A stretch of 64,000 bases of DNA from Homarus americanus. Taxonomy: Eukaryota; Arthropoda; Malacostraca; Decapoda; Nephropidae. The DNA lies in NCBI RefSeq assembly GCF_018991925.1, contig NW_024756914.1, forward strand, positions 8,316,267 through 8,380,266, in the 5' to 3' direction. Under the pieces are notes generated by a model, which was given only the letters and a program-made list of their open reading frames with translations, did no database searches and was not told the DNA's origin. The translations under genes were made by a program, and so were the position numbers. Positions 16,129 to 27,065 of this stretch are shown piece by piece. Every line of letters starts with the position of its first letter. The stretch's first letter is position 1.

Positions 16129-17565
16129 TTCAATTTCAATTTCAATTGTTTATTCCTTGATAGAGGAAGCGGGATCCAAGTGCTGTCACTAGGTACCCCT
16201 GTACAATGACACGAGAAGCATCTGGCAAGTGTGACAAGTATATACAGTATAAATATTATAAAGGGGCTTACTAAAGCCTAAGGAAGGAAGGATATTCCTT
16301 TAACACATAATCAATGTTATTTACATAATATCTGGCCAGTATGGGGATGGATCATCGTGTCTCCGTCAGGGGGTCGTGGAGTGGTGGTCCAGCAGGCGTC
16401 ACGGAAGCGTTGTGTGTGGTGACATCTTAGGAGGTAGTGGATAAGGGTGCGGCTGTCGGGTCTTCTACATAATGCACAAAAGCGTTGCTCAGGGGATGCG
16501 GGGATACCAATCTCCCAAGCAAAGTCATTCCCAATGATGATACGGGCAGCAATCACGTCCCCTTTCCGCGACCCTTTCCCATAGACATACGAGAGGTCAG
16601 GAAGTTTACGGACATCGTACCAGGTGGGCGGGGAGTCCAGGGGGATGGCTGCTTCCCGAGCTTCTCTCTGTTTGCGGCGAATTTGGGTCCTAAGCTGTAA
16701 AAGTGTTCGGGGAACAACGTAGTCAGGTGTGGCCTTGTTGCAGCCAGTCTTGGCAAGGCCATCTGCTGCCTCATTCCCCAAGACACCGACATGACTGGGT
16801 ATCCATAGGAATGTCACAGGATGGCCTGCATCCTGAAGTGTCGATGTTAACCCTCGTATTCGGAGGATGAGGTCCTTATTTTCCCCTGATTCAAATGCGA
16901 TCCCGTCGAGAGCAGACAAGCAAGGGGCAGAAACCATCTGCTTCTTCCTCAGCGAAAAGGGCAACAAGGAGGGCTATTAGTTCAGTCTGAGTGGAGGATG
17001 CCCCGTCAGAAACTCTGAGAGACAGTTTGATAGGCTCAGGGGCATCAGGACGGGAGATGTAGACACCAGCCCCGGCCCTACCTCAGAGAATAACAGGGTT
17101 CACTTGGGATTTCGGGAGAGGTCCACCGAGGGCAATCACTTCAGGTTGGAAATCCAGCCAGGGAGGAGACGAACCAACAGCAGGGATGACAATAATATCA
17201 GGCAGGAGGTCGTGTTTCCGAAGGGCTCGGATGAGTGACCCTCGCCACTGTCTTCTAGATGGAGGTCGGCCTCGGACAGCAGGGGTCAAGTTGGATTGGA
17301 CATAGTTGCCCCGAGGATCCCGTAGAGTGGAAACGGTAGTTTTTAGCTAAAACTCCTGGACACGATCCTGTAAGGGGGAAAGACCAAGTTCGGTATATAG
17401 AGAAGTAGAGCGTGTCCACTGAGGAGCCCCAGGGATGATACGAGCAGCTTTCCTCTGGATAACTTCGAGACGGTTGACAGCAGTCCGACTAATGTTGACG
17501 AGGGCAGGGGCGGCGTAGTCGACACAGGAACGGACAAAGGACTTGTACATTCCCATAAAGCACAC
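16129..17565 (-). mobile_element. LINE with RT thumb and RNase H, 5'-truncated
   Basis: Minus-strand order: RT C-terminal block (VRSCVDYAAPALVNISRTAV and LEVIQRKAARIIPGAPQWTR, 17565-17347), a spacer with in-frame stops, then RNase H (SDGASSTQTELIALLVALF near 16980; LWIPSHVGVLGNEAADGLAK near 16800), then a C-x2-C/H-x-C tail (CALCRRPDSRTLIHYLLRC). RNase H after RT points to the I-type group. One frameshift lies at about 16945. The 3' tail is a TTGAAA-like repeat at 16129-16150. The last 216 codons remain open. Confidence 0.88.
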
Positions 17566-18112
17566 ATATGTTTGTCACACTTTACCATTAGAGATGATGA
17601 CTCATGACCAAGCTTATACATACGGTCATAGTGGAAAATAAATTGACCCATTCCAGAGTAAGGTCATCTCTCCAGGTCAAGGTCACATCCTAGAACTTAC
17701 TTATTTCCTGATATTTCTCTATATTTTTACTGTAATATCATAAAATATTATTATTTCTAAAGTTATACATAAACAATTACATTACAAGTGCGTATAGTTG
17801 AAGGCAAATATCAAACTCAGACCATACTGATAGATCATAACACGGTTAAGTACTTGATTGTGGTGTAAAGAATTTTATCTGAAATATAAACCACATTGAA
17901 CACTTTCACCTGTCTGTATCAATTAATCAATCATATGTCTCCCTCTCTCTCTGTATATAACAACACAACAGTGAGAACTCTGTACCTTGTTAAAGTTGTT
18001 TTATATGAGGACCTTTCTCAAATAACCTAATAATTGCTACATATGGCTGAACAAAGTAAACCCAGTTTACTGCAACTACAAACTTATCCACAACCACTAC
18101 TGCATCCACAAG
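17566..18112. other. Unassigned intergenic sequence
   Basis: AT-rich DNA without a recognised feature. Confidence 0.4.
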
Positions 18113-18328
18113 AACATAAGAACATAAGGAGTCTGCAATAGACCGGTTGGCCTGTGCATGGCAGCTCCTGTCGAGAGTTACTACCACTCTCTATCATCCA
18201 TGAATCTATCTAGCCTCCTTTTGAAACTTTCCAGCGTTCCAGCACTTACTACAAAATTGCTAAGCTTGTTCCACTCGTCTACCACCCTATATGTGAACCA
18301 GTTCCTTCCTATCTCCCTCCCTCCCCAC
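18113..18328 (-). mobile_element. CR1-like LINE 3' fragment
   Basis: On the minus strand: EIGRNWFTYRVVDEWNKLSN followed by LESFKRRLDRFMDD and a stop, then a tail TTATGTTCTTATGTTCTT (8-bp period). It is related to 13828-14545. Its 5' junction at about 18328 cuts the XPG-type gene right after VSCG, removing that gene's Cys-rich C-terminus. Confidence 0.85.
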
Positions 18329-19440
18329 AAGAAACCATTCGCATCAGCCTCTCTGGTGCAATAGGAGTTTCAGTTGTCATTGGAACTAATATTCCTCCCT
18401 GGCGTTGCCATCCCCATTTAGTGGGTTCCGTTTTTTGACCCATCCGTTGTTGGCTTGGTAGCTGTGGAACTTGGCGGTGGCACTTGTAGGCGGGAGGCAC
18501 TCGAGCTTGAATGTTGGTGTTAATGCCTTTCTACTAAACATGTGAACGTAGGACACATGCATATATTTGTTTATAGAATGAGTCTGGTGAGCTCCGTATA
18601 AAATCATAAGGAAACGTTCCCCTGCTCTTGCAACATCTTCATGAACACTATCTGGTCTGTAAGCCACTGAGCCACTCAAAATCTTAAGAGTCTGACAACA
18701 CGTGAAGTACTTTCTTTTTACCAACATTATATAATGAGAACACTGTATCATATCCTGTTATTAGATGTGCAAACAGGAGATGATGCTTGTCATCTTGGCA
18801 GGCAGCTTGTAGCTCAGAAATACAATATATGGCCACTGGAGTCTGGGATGGCAGCATGGAAATATCAACAGTTTGTGGTGCTTGTGCTGTTGACATCACT
18901 AAAAGGTCTGTGTCCGTACCAACGACCACCACTAGTTTCTCGTCAGTGACTGATGCCTCCCTGGGTGTAGAGACTATTAGGTAATCAGCATCTGCTTCAG
19001 CTTGCTTAACTTTCACTCCTTTCTGACCAAACTTGTCAACCAAATTGCCTATCAACCCATTTTTGTTAACACTGTTCCCTAAGAAGCACTTTGCTGCCTT
19101 CCGCATAATATCATTCTTGAACAAAGCAGTTGGTTGTGGGGCTAACTCATAGGCAGGGAACTCTTCCATTTCCTTGGAATCTTTTATGACACACGTGATT
19201 CTCATGAAGTGTAAGTCAGGGCTTAATCTCAACATCTTGTCCTCGCACTACAATTGTATTCTTAGACCCCACAAATGTTACAACTCTGTCTCTTCGCTTC
19301 AGCTTCAGATCTGCAAAGGAGGCACCCTAGATTGTTTGTGCGGCCGATAGCCCCATTGTGTGAGCCTGATCACAGTTCACACAAGGGTCTGCAACAATGC
19401 CTGTAGATGTCAACACTAGATTATTTGGCTCTTTAGTGCA
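18329..19440 (-). pseudogene. XPG/FEN-like nuclease gene family, copy A (3' part)
   Basis: Minus strand. The open segment 19235-18684 (183 codons) carries QAEADADYLIVS and, 20 residues later, VVVVGTDTDLLVM, then HLITGYDTVFSLYNVGKKK. This acidic pattern (EADAD, DTDLL, GYDT) resembles the XPG-I core of FEN1-like nucleases. The frame shifts at about 18700 into GERFLMILYGAHQTHSINKY and LECLPPTSATAKFHSYQ. It then shifts again to WGWQRQGGILVPM and MRMVSCG, where a CR1 fragment truncates it. Upstream, RRDRVVTFVGSKNTIVVRGQ (about 19330-19250) extends it 5'. I recall similar multi-copy arthropod genes. Some Academ-type DNA transposons are reported to carry XPG domains, so a transposon origin is plausible but unproven. 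Confidence 0.7.
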
Positions 19441-20150
19441 CCTCTAACGACTGTTATTAAATACAGTTCCCTACATATAGGCATAGATTCGTTAACAGTT
19501 TGGATTCAGAATGTAGGTAACCAGTATTCTTACATCTTATTTATTTTGAAAGATAATAAACGCCTTGTATGAGCTGATGAATAAATTTTTTATCATGCAA
19601 AATTAAATTGTTTTGCTTTATGATTTGCAAATATTTTCAAAGGTAACAAAAGTTCAATAACATTAACTCTTGTTTTAACACCATTCACCACAAACCTGTA
19701 AAAACATTCATCTTAATCAACAGAATTCAACATTACACTCAAACAGACACCTCTCATAGGTTCGAATCCTCAGAGGCGACTGGAATGCTTTTATCACAAG
19801 TTATCATCATCGGATGCGACGGATCGGACACCTGTCCATTAAATGACTTGAGCTAAACCCTGGTTCAGTCTCTTGAACCTTATCCCACCTCACTCATACC
19901 GGAAAGGGTGTAATAGATGTAAAATAAATCATGACTGTTGTGTTATTAGATTAACTGCACATACAGCAAAAAATAACAAGATGACGAACACCTGGGCATA
20001 AAGCAGCTAATAATCAAATATTGGGACAGCTCGGCTGCAATGTGTCAACTTATGGTTCTAGAAAATACAGAATACAATTAAATTAGATGTTGAATAGGTG
20101 AAAAACTCCAATTATCGTTTCATAATTTTGCATTACTATTCAAAATCGAC
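19441..20150. other. Unassigned AT-rich sequence
   Basis: Separates copy A from the C-terminus of copy B. It contains AGGTTCGAATCCTCA at 19757, a B-box-like string, but no A box or tRNA fold. Confidence 0.4.
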
Positions 20151-20401
20151 CTATTCACGGTCACATAGGCCTCCACACAGGCAAAGAGTAGTACACTGTA
20201 GAGCAGCCTTCACACATTTACATTGCCCCCTGCATCCTTTCTTGCAACCACAACGAAGTAGTTCCTGGCAGGCGTGAGAAGCATCGGGAAGAGCTGTCCA
20301 CTTCACTTCCCAACCTCCGCCCTCTTTTTGCGTCCAACCCCATTCACTGGGGAATGGAAGCAAGGGAACAGCTACTAACATCTGTGCCCAGTTATAACCT
20401 A
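20151..20401 (-). pseudogene. XPG-type gene family, copy B, Cys-rich C-terminus
   Basis: Minus strand: GYNWAQMLVAVPLLPFPSEW, then KEGGGWEVKWTALPDASHAC, then a Cys cluster with CGCKKGCRGQCKC and CTTLCLCGGLC, ending in a TGA. The pattern suggests a zinc-binding module. It continues the segment ending at 23488 (LLEHTKRAAL), from which it is separated by a nested LINE and LTR insertion. It differs from the C-terminus of copy A, so the two copies are different subfamily members. Confidence 0.72.
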
Positions 20402-20941
20402 CTTTTTTTTTTACGGGAATTAGCCCACTAGGGCACAGGTCGAACGACCCACAACAGGGCCTGGGGGGGGGGGGAAATAACAGAAATAAATTAAAAATAC
20501 AGAAGAAAAATGTTATACCGTGTTAATCTACACCACGAAAATGCCGGAAAACCATCTTTTTAAAGTGAGACAGATTGTATGAGTATGGAAACACAGAAGG
20601 CAGAGCATTCCACAGTTTGGTTGTGTGAGGAAAGAAAGATGTACAATAACGTGTTATTCTAGTATGACCGACATTCACAGAGAAACGGTGGGCACCGCGG
20701 GCAAGACATGTGTTACGAGCCCACGGCCTTGCCGGCGGTACACAGGATGCCAAATCCACTGAACATTGCCCGTTAAGGTACCTGTAAAAGAGAGAGAGTG
20801 AAGCAACATTGCAGCGAAGAGAAAGGGAAGAAAGATTTTCAACTAAGAAGGAGAGTTAATAAGACGAAATGCCTTTGATTGCACCCTATCTAACAGTTGG
20901 GCAGAAGAAGAGCCACCCCAGATATGAGAGCAGTACTCCAA
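20402..20941 (-). mobile_element. Jockey-like LINE, 3' part
   Basis: Minus strand 3' end with an A tail (T run at 20402-20413) and a GC-rich 3' UTR containing a G run. It encodes the C-terminal block ARGAHRFSVNVGHTRITRYC and SFFPHTTKLWNALPS, and upstream LEYCSHIWGGSS. It continues at 22642 after an inserted LTR element. Nearly the same sequence is at 32128-32690. Confidence 0.88.
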
Positions 20942-20990
20942 GTTAGTGAAGGTTCCAAGTGTTCCCTGAAGAAGGCAGTGATGGGTAGGG

Positions 20991-21879
20991 CCCGTAAGGC
21001 AGAGGTGGCGGACTTGGTGGCCTCGTATGACCGACATTCAGTCACTACCACCTGGGGTGTGGAGGAAGCGTCCAGGGGGATGAGTCGCTGCACCAACTCT
21101 TCTTGCCTGACACCTGCCAAGATCCCATGCTTGATCCAGGCTTCCTCACATTCCCGGCTGTGCGCCTTGCAGACGTCGATCTCCTCCGACAAACTCTTCA
21201 AACGTACAAAAAAGTCGTCAAAGGATTCATTTTCCGCCTGCTTGCAGCTGGTGAAGGCGCGGCGACGCAAGGCCTCGTTATTCCAACCTTTAACGTGCGC
21301 CTGTAAAAGGTCGAGCACATCCGTCACTGAAGACGTAGAATCGGGAGGCACTTACAGCGTGTGCTCCAAAACTCTCTAGGTCTCCAGTGACAAACCCATC
21401 CGCAGTTGGATGAGCTGTTTGTTTGGAGGCATGCTATCAAGGTCCACCATCGTGGAGTAATCTGTCCACCGCCGCCTCCACTCACGAAAAAGCTGAAACG
21501 TGACGTCTGGTGAGAGGGCGGGTGGGGGTTGAACAGATGCCTTGGGAGCTGTTGGAGTAGCAAGAGTGCCTGGAGGACGCTGGTGTGGTGGAGGAGGGAG
21601 GGTACTGGCGCCTTGGTGCGCGATACCTGCAAGTGACGGAGGGTGGGTTAGCGCCAGGGTCGCCAATAGTGCATCAAAACGCGCCTTTTCCTCCTCTCTT
21701 TGTATCTCCTTCCTCTGAAATTCCATCTTTCTGTGTCTCTCGTCCCTGTCGTCCATCCACCTCAGAATTGTGGCAATGTCCGTCGCTGGAGATGAAGGAT
21801 GAGAGTCTGCGCCCGGTGGAGGGTATGGTGGTGGGGAGTCGTGTCTCCCATCTTGATGTTGTCCCTTCTTACCGCCCAT
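20991..21879 (-). pseudogene. Gag of the LTR element, two in-frame stops
   Basis: Starts MGGKKGQHQDGRHD, with a proline-rich region and a charged helix (DDRDERHRKMEFQRKE). The capsid-like core follows: FREWRRRWTDYSTMVDLDSM, QLIQLRMGLSLE, and after stops at 21376 and 21352, FTSCKQAENESFDDFFVRLK. The same frame is kept across both stops. Gag would form the retrotransposon particle. It is cut at the deletion junction (20990/20991), before any zinc knuckle. Confidence 0.8.
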
Positions 21880-22328
21880 CTTAGTATGCTTGAACTGCGC
21901 TGTTTAGTATATAAAGTGGCGCCTCATCAGCTCGAACCACATATATATGACATAAACAGCGCAGAAATAACGCACAGAATCCACTGTTCTGTCCGTGAGT
22001 GCGTGCGTGTGTATGTGTGTGTGTATCTGAGACAGCAGATGCAGGTGGCTGCCGCGGAGGTGAGAACGTTAGTGTCTCCCCGGATGTCACACGAGGAGGG
22101 TGCATGCCTGCGTGCTCCGTGGGTACGACAAAAAACAGGCCAATGCTCAACTCTCAGCTCTAGACACACTAATACACTGACACTAACACTGCCACCGTCA
22201 CTAAAACGCACTGTGACGGCGCAACACTGCACGTTGCGGGGAAACACAACGCAACACAACACAACACACTAAGAGTCGACGCGCACATCGCCGGCAGTTG
22301 GCATTGTTTCTGCACTTGTAAGTCCACA

Positions 22329-22347
22329 GATCCTACTCACTGCGCCA
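22329..22347 (-). promoter_or_regulatory. Probable primer-binding site
   Basis: TGGCGCAGTGAGTAGGATC begins directly after the LTR end and starts with TGG, the complement of a tRNA CCA end. I did not identify the tRNA. Confidence 0.6.
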
Positions 22348-22636
22348 TGAAGGTTCCAAGTGTTCCCTGAAGAAGGCAGTGATGGGTAGGGAAACACCGG
22401 GTAACACTGAAGTCCATTTATTAACGGATAGGAGAAATACAAGTGGTGACTAGCGTGTGACTTGCACGACCCACAGAGTCAGACTGAGACTGCCTTGCCA
22501 TATGGCAGCCTCGGGGCAATGTTGCCACATAACACGTGCAGTGTTGCCACGTAATTATATACATAGATGCTACTCGGCACAGTAGCTTATATACAAGGTT
22601 GCTACTCGGCACAGTTGCTTAGATACATAACCTACA
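22348..22636 (-). repeat. Long terminal repeat (289 bp), 5' LTR
   Basis: In element orientation it starts TGTAGGTTATG and ends GGAACCTTCA (TG...CA). It contains AATAAA (22422-22417) before the 3' end. The first 44 plus-strand bases are identical to the stub at 20947-20990. Two copies of a GCTACTCGGCACAG motif lie in its upstream part. Confidence 0.85.
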
Positions 22637-22641
22637 GTTAG

Positions 22642-23487
22642 GACGAATGAATCCCTTATATATTTGAAGCAACTGCTCAGAAGTGAAGTAGCTACAGCTT
22701 TTGTACAGCATTCCCAACTTTCGGGAGGCAGCTTTACTATGTTGAGGATGTGTGACTTCCATGACATATTGGAGGAAATAGTGAGGTCCAGCATATCTAT
22801 TTCAAAATTTAGCAGAATGATAGCGTCCTGAAATGTTATTGGTGGGAGATCATCTAATTAAGACAGTTCAATTGGTAAATACTGAGTTTTATGACTATTG
22901 AATTTAACTAAGTTTCTACCTCCCCATTCAGAGAAGCTCACAGATCCGCATTGATAGAAGTAATGATATCAGCTCTAGAAACAGATCTAGTTCGAGAGTT
23001 AGGAGGAAGGGGAAAATGTGAAGAAGAGTGAAGAGTAGAATCATCAGCATAAGAATGGATAGAATTAGTTGTAGTGTAAAGTAAATCATTGATAAAAAGA
23101 AGGAAGAGAGTAGGCGAAAGAACAGAACCTTGTGGGACACCATTATTGGTAGAGAAAGAGAGAGAGAGAGATGCCACGACAACAACTGCCATGGATCGGT
23201 TCTCAAGGAAGCTAGAGATTAGAAAACAAAGTGGGGGAGAGAAACCATAAGAGGGAAGTTTAGAAAACAAAGACTTGTGCCATACCCTGTCAAATGCTTT
23301 GGAGATGTCGAGGGCCACGACGAAAGTTTCTCCATAATCCCTAAGAGAGGATGACCAAAGATAGGTGCAATAGGAGAGCAGATCACCAGTAGATCTCGCC
23401 TGGCAAAAGCCATATTGGTGATCCGACAAAAGAGAAAGGCGATCAAGGTGAACTGAGAAAATAGGAGTTCAAAATAGTTCAAGGCAG
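22642..23487 (-). mobile_element. Jockey-like LINE, RT domain part
   Basis: Minus strand 23429-22938 is open: SDHQYGFCQARSTGDLLSYC, VALDISKAFDRVWHKSLFSK, NNGVPQGSVLSPTLFLLFIN, and the catalytic block YADDSTLHSS. A frameshift at about 22930 leads to GEVETWLNS and MLDLTISSNMSWKSHILNI. The element is truncated 5' of RT, with no endonuclease left. The catalytic aspartates are intact. Confidence 0.9.
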
Positions 23488-25161
23488 CTCTCTTAGTATG
23501 CTCCAAAAGTGCAGCCTGTGTTGGGGGATGGCCATCCACAGGTCTGCATTTTTGAGAAAACAGCTACTTATGGGCCTCGTTCACCCCCACTGCACTGCTT
23601 GCGCGATCAGAGAGGAGCACAGCAAAGCGCTACAGTACCCTCAGTACCGTGAACGGACCCCTGAGCAGTAGTTGAACTTGGGTTATGGTCAATATTGTCT
23701 ATGGCTGCAGTAGTGAAGAGTCCTCCTTTTAGCTTAGGAGGGCACACAGCTTTCTCCATCTCAAAATATCGGCATATGTCATTTCCCAAATGTGTGGAGA
23801 TGCCTAACACTCTATTATAAGACATGCATAGTCCCAACTTAAACAGGGCATCCACCAAGTCCTTCTTGCGAGTTTTAGTATGAATCAGTAAACCAAGATA
23901 GACAGGAAGAGGTGTTTCCCTTTTCTGCCCATGTCTAAAGAGTGCTGGAGTTACCTTCTCGGCAGCACACAAAACAGTTAAACATCAATAACTGTGCCAG
24001 TGCCATTGTTTCCTGAGGTACTGATGAGTAACTTGATTGGGTTTTGATGTTAGGACCATACAAGATCATAGAAATCAAAGCCATCGTGAGCGTTCTCTTC
24101 CAACAATGCTGGCAGCCCGTACAAATGAATGGCATCATTGTCAGCATCATGGTCACAGGCCTTCCTCAGTGCTGGTCCAACATCCTCATTAAAAACAAGA
24201 AAGACATCACGCCTTCTTTATGAGTTTGTAGGTCTGGAAAATATGTAAGGATCCTATTTTTTAAATCGGTTGAATGCACACGGCTGGATATACTTGTTCC
24301 TAGCTGTTCCAGTCTGGTGATGTACATTCTAGTGAGATCTGCTAGTTTGAATACTCTTACAGCTTCAGTGTCTGTATGAGCATCTTCAATGTAAGAGGCA
24401 AGCTCAGCTAGTGCTATACCTTGATTAATGAAGGTAATGTCTTCCATTTCACCAGATACCTGTACCTTTGCTTGTCTGGCTTTGTTATATTTAGACACCA
24501 AACACTGGACATGGTACTTGGCCTCCTGAGCTATGAGATCTCCTGCACTCAACTTGGCCAGGAGATGTTGATCCTGTAATTGCAAAGCAAATTTTCTGAC
24601 TCGGGCATCAAGCACAAATGTCGAAGTGTGGTGCCTGAATTTGTATCTTCGGCAGGTTGATTACAAAAGAAGCACAGTTCTGTCTCACAAGCACTGTTCA
24701 TCAGACTCTGAAGGGTATATTTCTTCATCTTGGGAGAATCAGAACTTCCTTGTGAAGTGCCTTTTCTCTTTTCTGCTCGATGAAGTGGTTTTATTATACT
24801 CTAGTCTACAACTATCATGCCATTTGGCATTGTGGCTTGCAAGTGTGTCCTCAATGCCCTTACCATCATCCAGTCGGGAACAAGCTCACGGCAAACAGTC
24901 TATCTTCTTGAAGCCCAAGAGATTTTCTGCAAGTGTCTTGTGCCCTGTTCCTCCTGTGTTACGTTTTGATTGTGCTGGACAAATAAGTGCTTCACTGGAC
25001 AACTTTTGACATAGCACACGTTTGTCCCAGTCAGTTTCTGTAGCAACTGATGTGCCAGGCTGCTGGAGACTTGCTATTGAAATATTTTGGACATTGCCTT
25101 CCAGATTAAGTGACTGTCTGGAAATAGAAAAAAATGTAATTGTCACAACATCTTTTGCCAT
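23488..25161 (-). pseudogene. XPG-type gene family, copy B, N-terminal part
   Basis: Minus strand. Starts MAKDVVTITFFSIS at 25161, then WDKRVLCQKLSSEALICPAQ, SRLDDGKGIEDTLASHNAKW and CFFCNQPAEDTNSGTTLRH (a C-x2-C pair). The open run 24615-24166 follows (ARVRKFALQLQDQHLLAKLS, SAGDLIAQEAKYHVQCLVSK), then LISMILYGPNIKTQSS and RETPLPVYLGLLIHTKTRKK (open 23972-23607). Several frameshifts occur. After TTAAIDNIDHNPSSTTAQGS the nuclease core expected from copy A is absent. The sequence jumps to CRPVDGHPPTQAALLEHTKR, where the LINE interrupts. Function is unknown; a mobile-element origin is suspected. Confidence 0.7.
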
Positions 25162-25250
25162 CTAACCTAACCTGACCTGACCTGACCTAACCTAACCTAA
25201 CCTGACCTGACCTGACCTGACCTAACCTAATCTAACCTAACCTAATTACA
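25162..25250. repeat. AACCT/GACCT degenerate tract
   Basis: TAACCTAACCTGACCTGACC-type 5-mers, telomere-like. They abut the putative start of the XPG-type copy B. Confidence 0.8.
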
Positions 25251-25378
25251 CAGAAGCCAAGGAAACATCTAGCAGCCTTTCCTGAAAAAAACATGTGAGG
25301 AAATAAGCAAGATGGGGAAGAACATAGTCTATCCTAGTCTTATCTAATATAGTCTAACCTAAACTAACCTTATTTACT

Positions 25379-25845
25379 TCCCCCACCAATCACAATCTCT
25401 CTAGTCTTCCTCCACCAATCACCATCTCTCTTGTCTTCCTCCACCAATCACCATCTCTCTTGTCTTCCTCCACCAATCACCATCTCTCTTGTCTTCCTCC
25501 ACCAATCACCATCTCTCTTGTCTTCCTCCACCAATCACCATCTCTCTCCTCTATTTCCTCCACCAATCACTATGTCCTCTTCTTCTTTATCATCTTTTTC
25601 TCTCCCGTCTACTTTCCTTATCTTCTCCTTCATCAGCATCATCTCTCCCCCCTACTTTCCTTATCTTCTTCCCTTCTCCCTACTTTCCTTATCTTCTCCT
25701 CCATCGTTATCATCATCTATCCCTCCTGCCTCCTTTCCTTATATTCTCCTTTTTCATCATATGCCCCTTCTTATCCAACATCATCATCATCACCATCATC
25801 ACCATCTTCATCTCTTCCTCTTCTCTCATCACTGCATAATATTCA
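25379..25845. repeat. 29-bp minisatellite then CT-rich tract
   Basis: About six copies of CTTCCTCCACCAATCACCAT + CTCTCTTGT (29 bp) to 25565, followed by pyrimidine-rich low-complexity DNA and short CATCAT runs. Three overlapping plus frames across it are artefacts of the repeat. Confidence 0.93.
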
Positions 25846-25873
25846 GCTGTAATTTAACACCAGAGAGAAGTAC

Positions 25874-26271
25874 TGTAGTGGATATCTTCCCTACAACTAC
25901 AACTGCCATTTGTCGCTGACTAGCCGACCCCTCTTCGAATTCTCCAGCCAATGCCTAGTGGTCTAAGGTCGGCTTCTAGCGCCGCCTAACAGAGCGGAGT
26001 TCAACTATCAAGCCACGCCTACCTCCTATATAAGACCTCACCCCGCCGTGACCTGCCCCTTGTTCTACCTACAACCATGCAGCAAGCAACACCTCCTCTG
26101 AGCACCCTCACCAACCAGCTCTCTCTACTCCACGCTTGTAACCACGCTGCCACTTCCCAGCACCAGAGAGCGCATTGTGAGTTTCCTTTCTCCAACCCAT
26201 CCTGAGTGTGAGACCCCACGCTGTCTCTCATCCCTCACGCTAAACAAGAAAGGAATTTAGTTACATATACA
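25874..26271 (+). promoter_or_regulatory. Possible solo LTR or isolated promoter
   Basis: A GC-richer block in repeat DNA. It begins TGTAGTGGATATC and ends TTTAGTTACA (TG...CA) with a TATA box CCTATATAAG at 26025-26036 near its centre. Flanks AGTAC and TATAC match at only three of five bases, so no clear target duplication exists. It could instead be an unrelated core promoter. Confidence 0.35.
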
Positions 26272-26336
26272 AATGAGTAACGAATCTTATAATCAAGTGG
26301 GCATTTTAGACAATCAAGAGAGTATTTATTTAGATT

Positions 26337-27065
26337 GGCAATAATGGGTAGTGTTGTGGTCATGGGTAATAATGGGTAGTATTGTGGTCATGGGCAATAA
26401 TGGGTAGTATTGTCGTCATGGGTAATAATGGGATAATATTGTGGTCATGGGCAATATTGGGGTAGTATTGTGGTCATGGGTTAATAATGGGGTAGTATGG
26501 TGGTTATGGGTTAATAATGGGGTAGTATCGCGGTCATGGGCAATAATGGGATGGTATTGTAGTCATGGGTTAATAATGGGGTAGAATTGTGGTCATGGGT
26601 AATAATGGGGTACTATTGTGGTCATGGGCAATATTGGGGTAGTATTGTGGTCATGGGTAATAATGGGGTACTATTGTGGTCCATGGGTTAATAATGGGGC
26701 AGTATTGTGGTCATGGGCAATAATGGGGTAGTATTGTGGTCATGGGTTAATAATGGGGTAGTATTGTGATCATGGGCAATATTAGGGTAGTATTGTGGTC
26801 ATGGTTAATAATGGGGTAGTATTGTGGTCATGGGTAATAATAGGGTACTATTGTGGTCATGGGTTAATAATGGGGTAGTATTGTGGTCATGGGTAATAAT
26901 AGGGTACTATTGTGGTCATGGGTTAATAATGGGGTAGTATTGTGGTCATGGGTAATAATAGGGTACTATTGTGGTCATGGGCAATATTGGGGTAGTATTG
27001 TAGTCATGGGTAATAATGGGTAATATTGTGGTCATGGGTTAATAATGGGGTAGTATTGTGGTTAT
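26337..27065. repeat. 29-31-bp minisatellite, first block
   Basis: Units of GGGTAATAATGGGGTAGTAT + TGTGGTCAT, with CAATATT and TTAATAA variants. Same repeat as 27396-28147. Confidence 0.96.

Larger units (their letters stand above)
20942..22641 (-). mobile_element. Ty3/Gypsy-like LTR element with internal deletion and target duplication
   Basis: Bounded by a 5-bp duplication GTTAG (20942-20946 and 22637-22641). On the minus strand it reads: 5' LTR 22636-22348, primer site, leader, gag 21879-20991, then a 44-bp stub identical to the LTR end (20990-20947). Pol, the rest of gag and most of the 3' LTR are missing. The element sits inside a Jockey-like LINE: the parallel LINE copy at 32640-32700 shows the uninterrupted sequence. 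Confidence 0.9.

Noticed and set aside
19757..19771. B-box-like AGGTTCGAATCCTCA, possible tRNA or SINE
   Set aside because: No A box at the right distance and the T-arm stem does not pair well.
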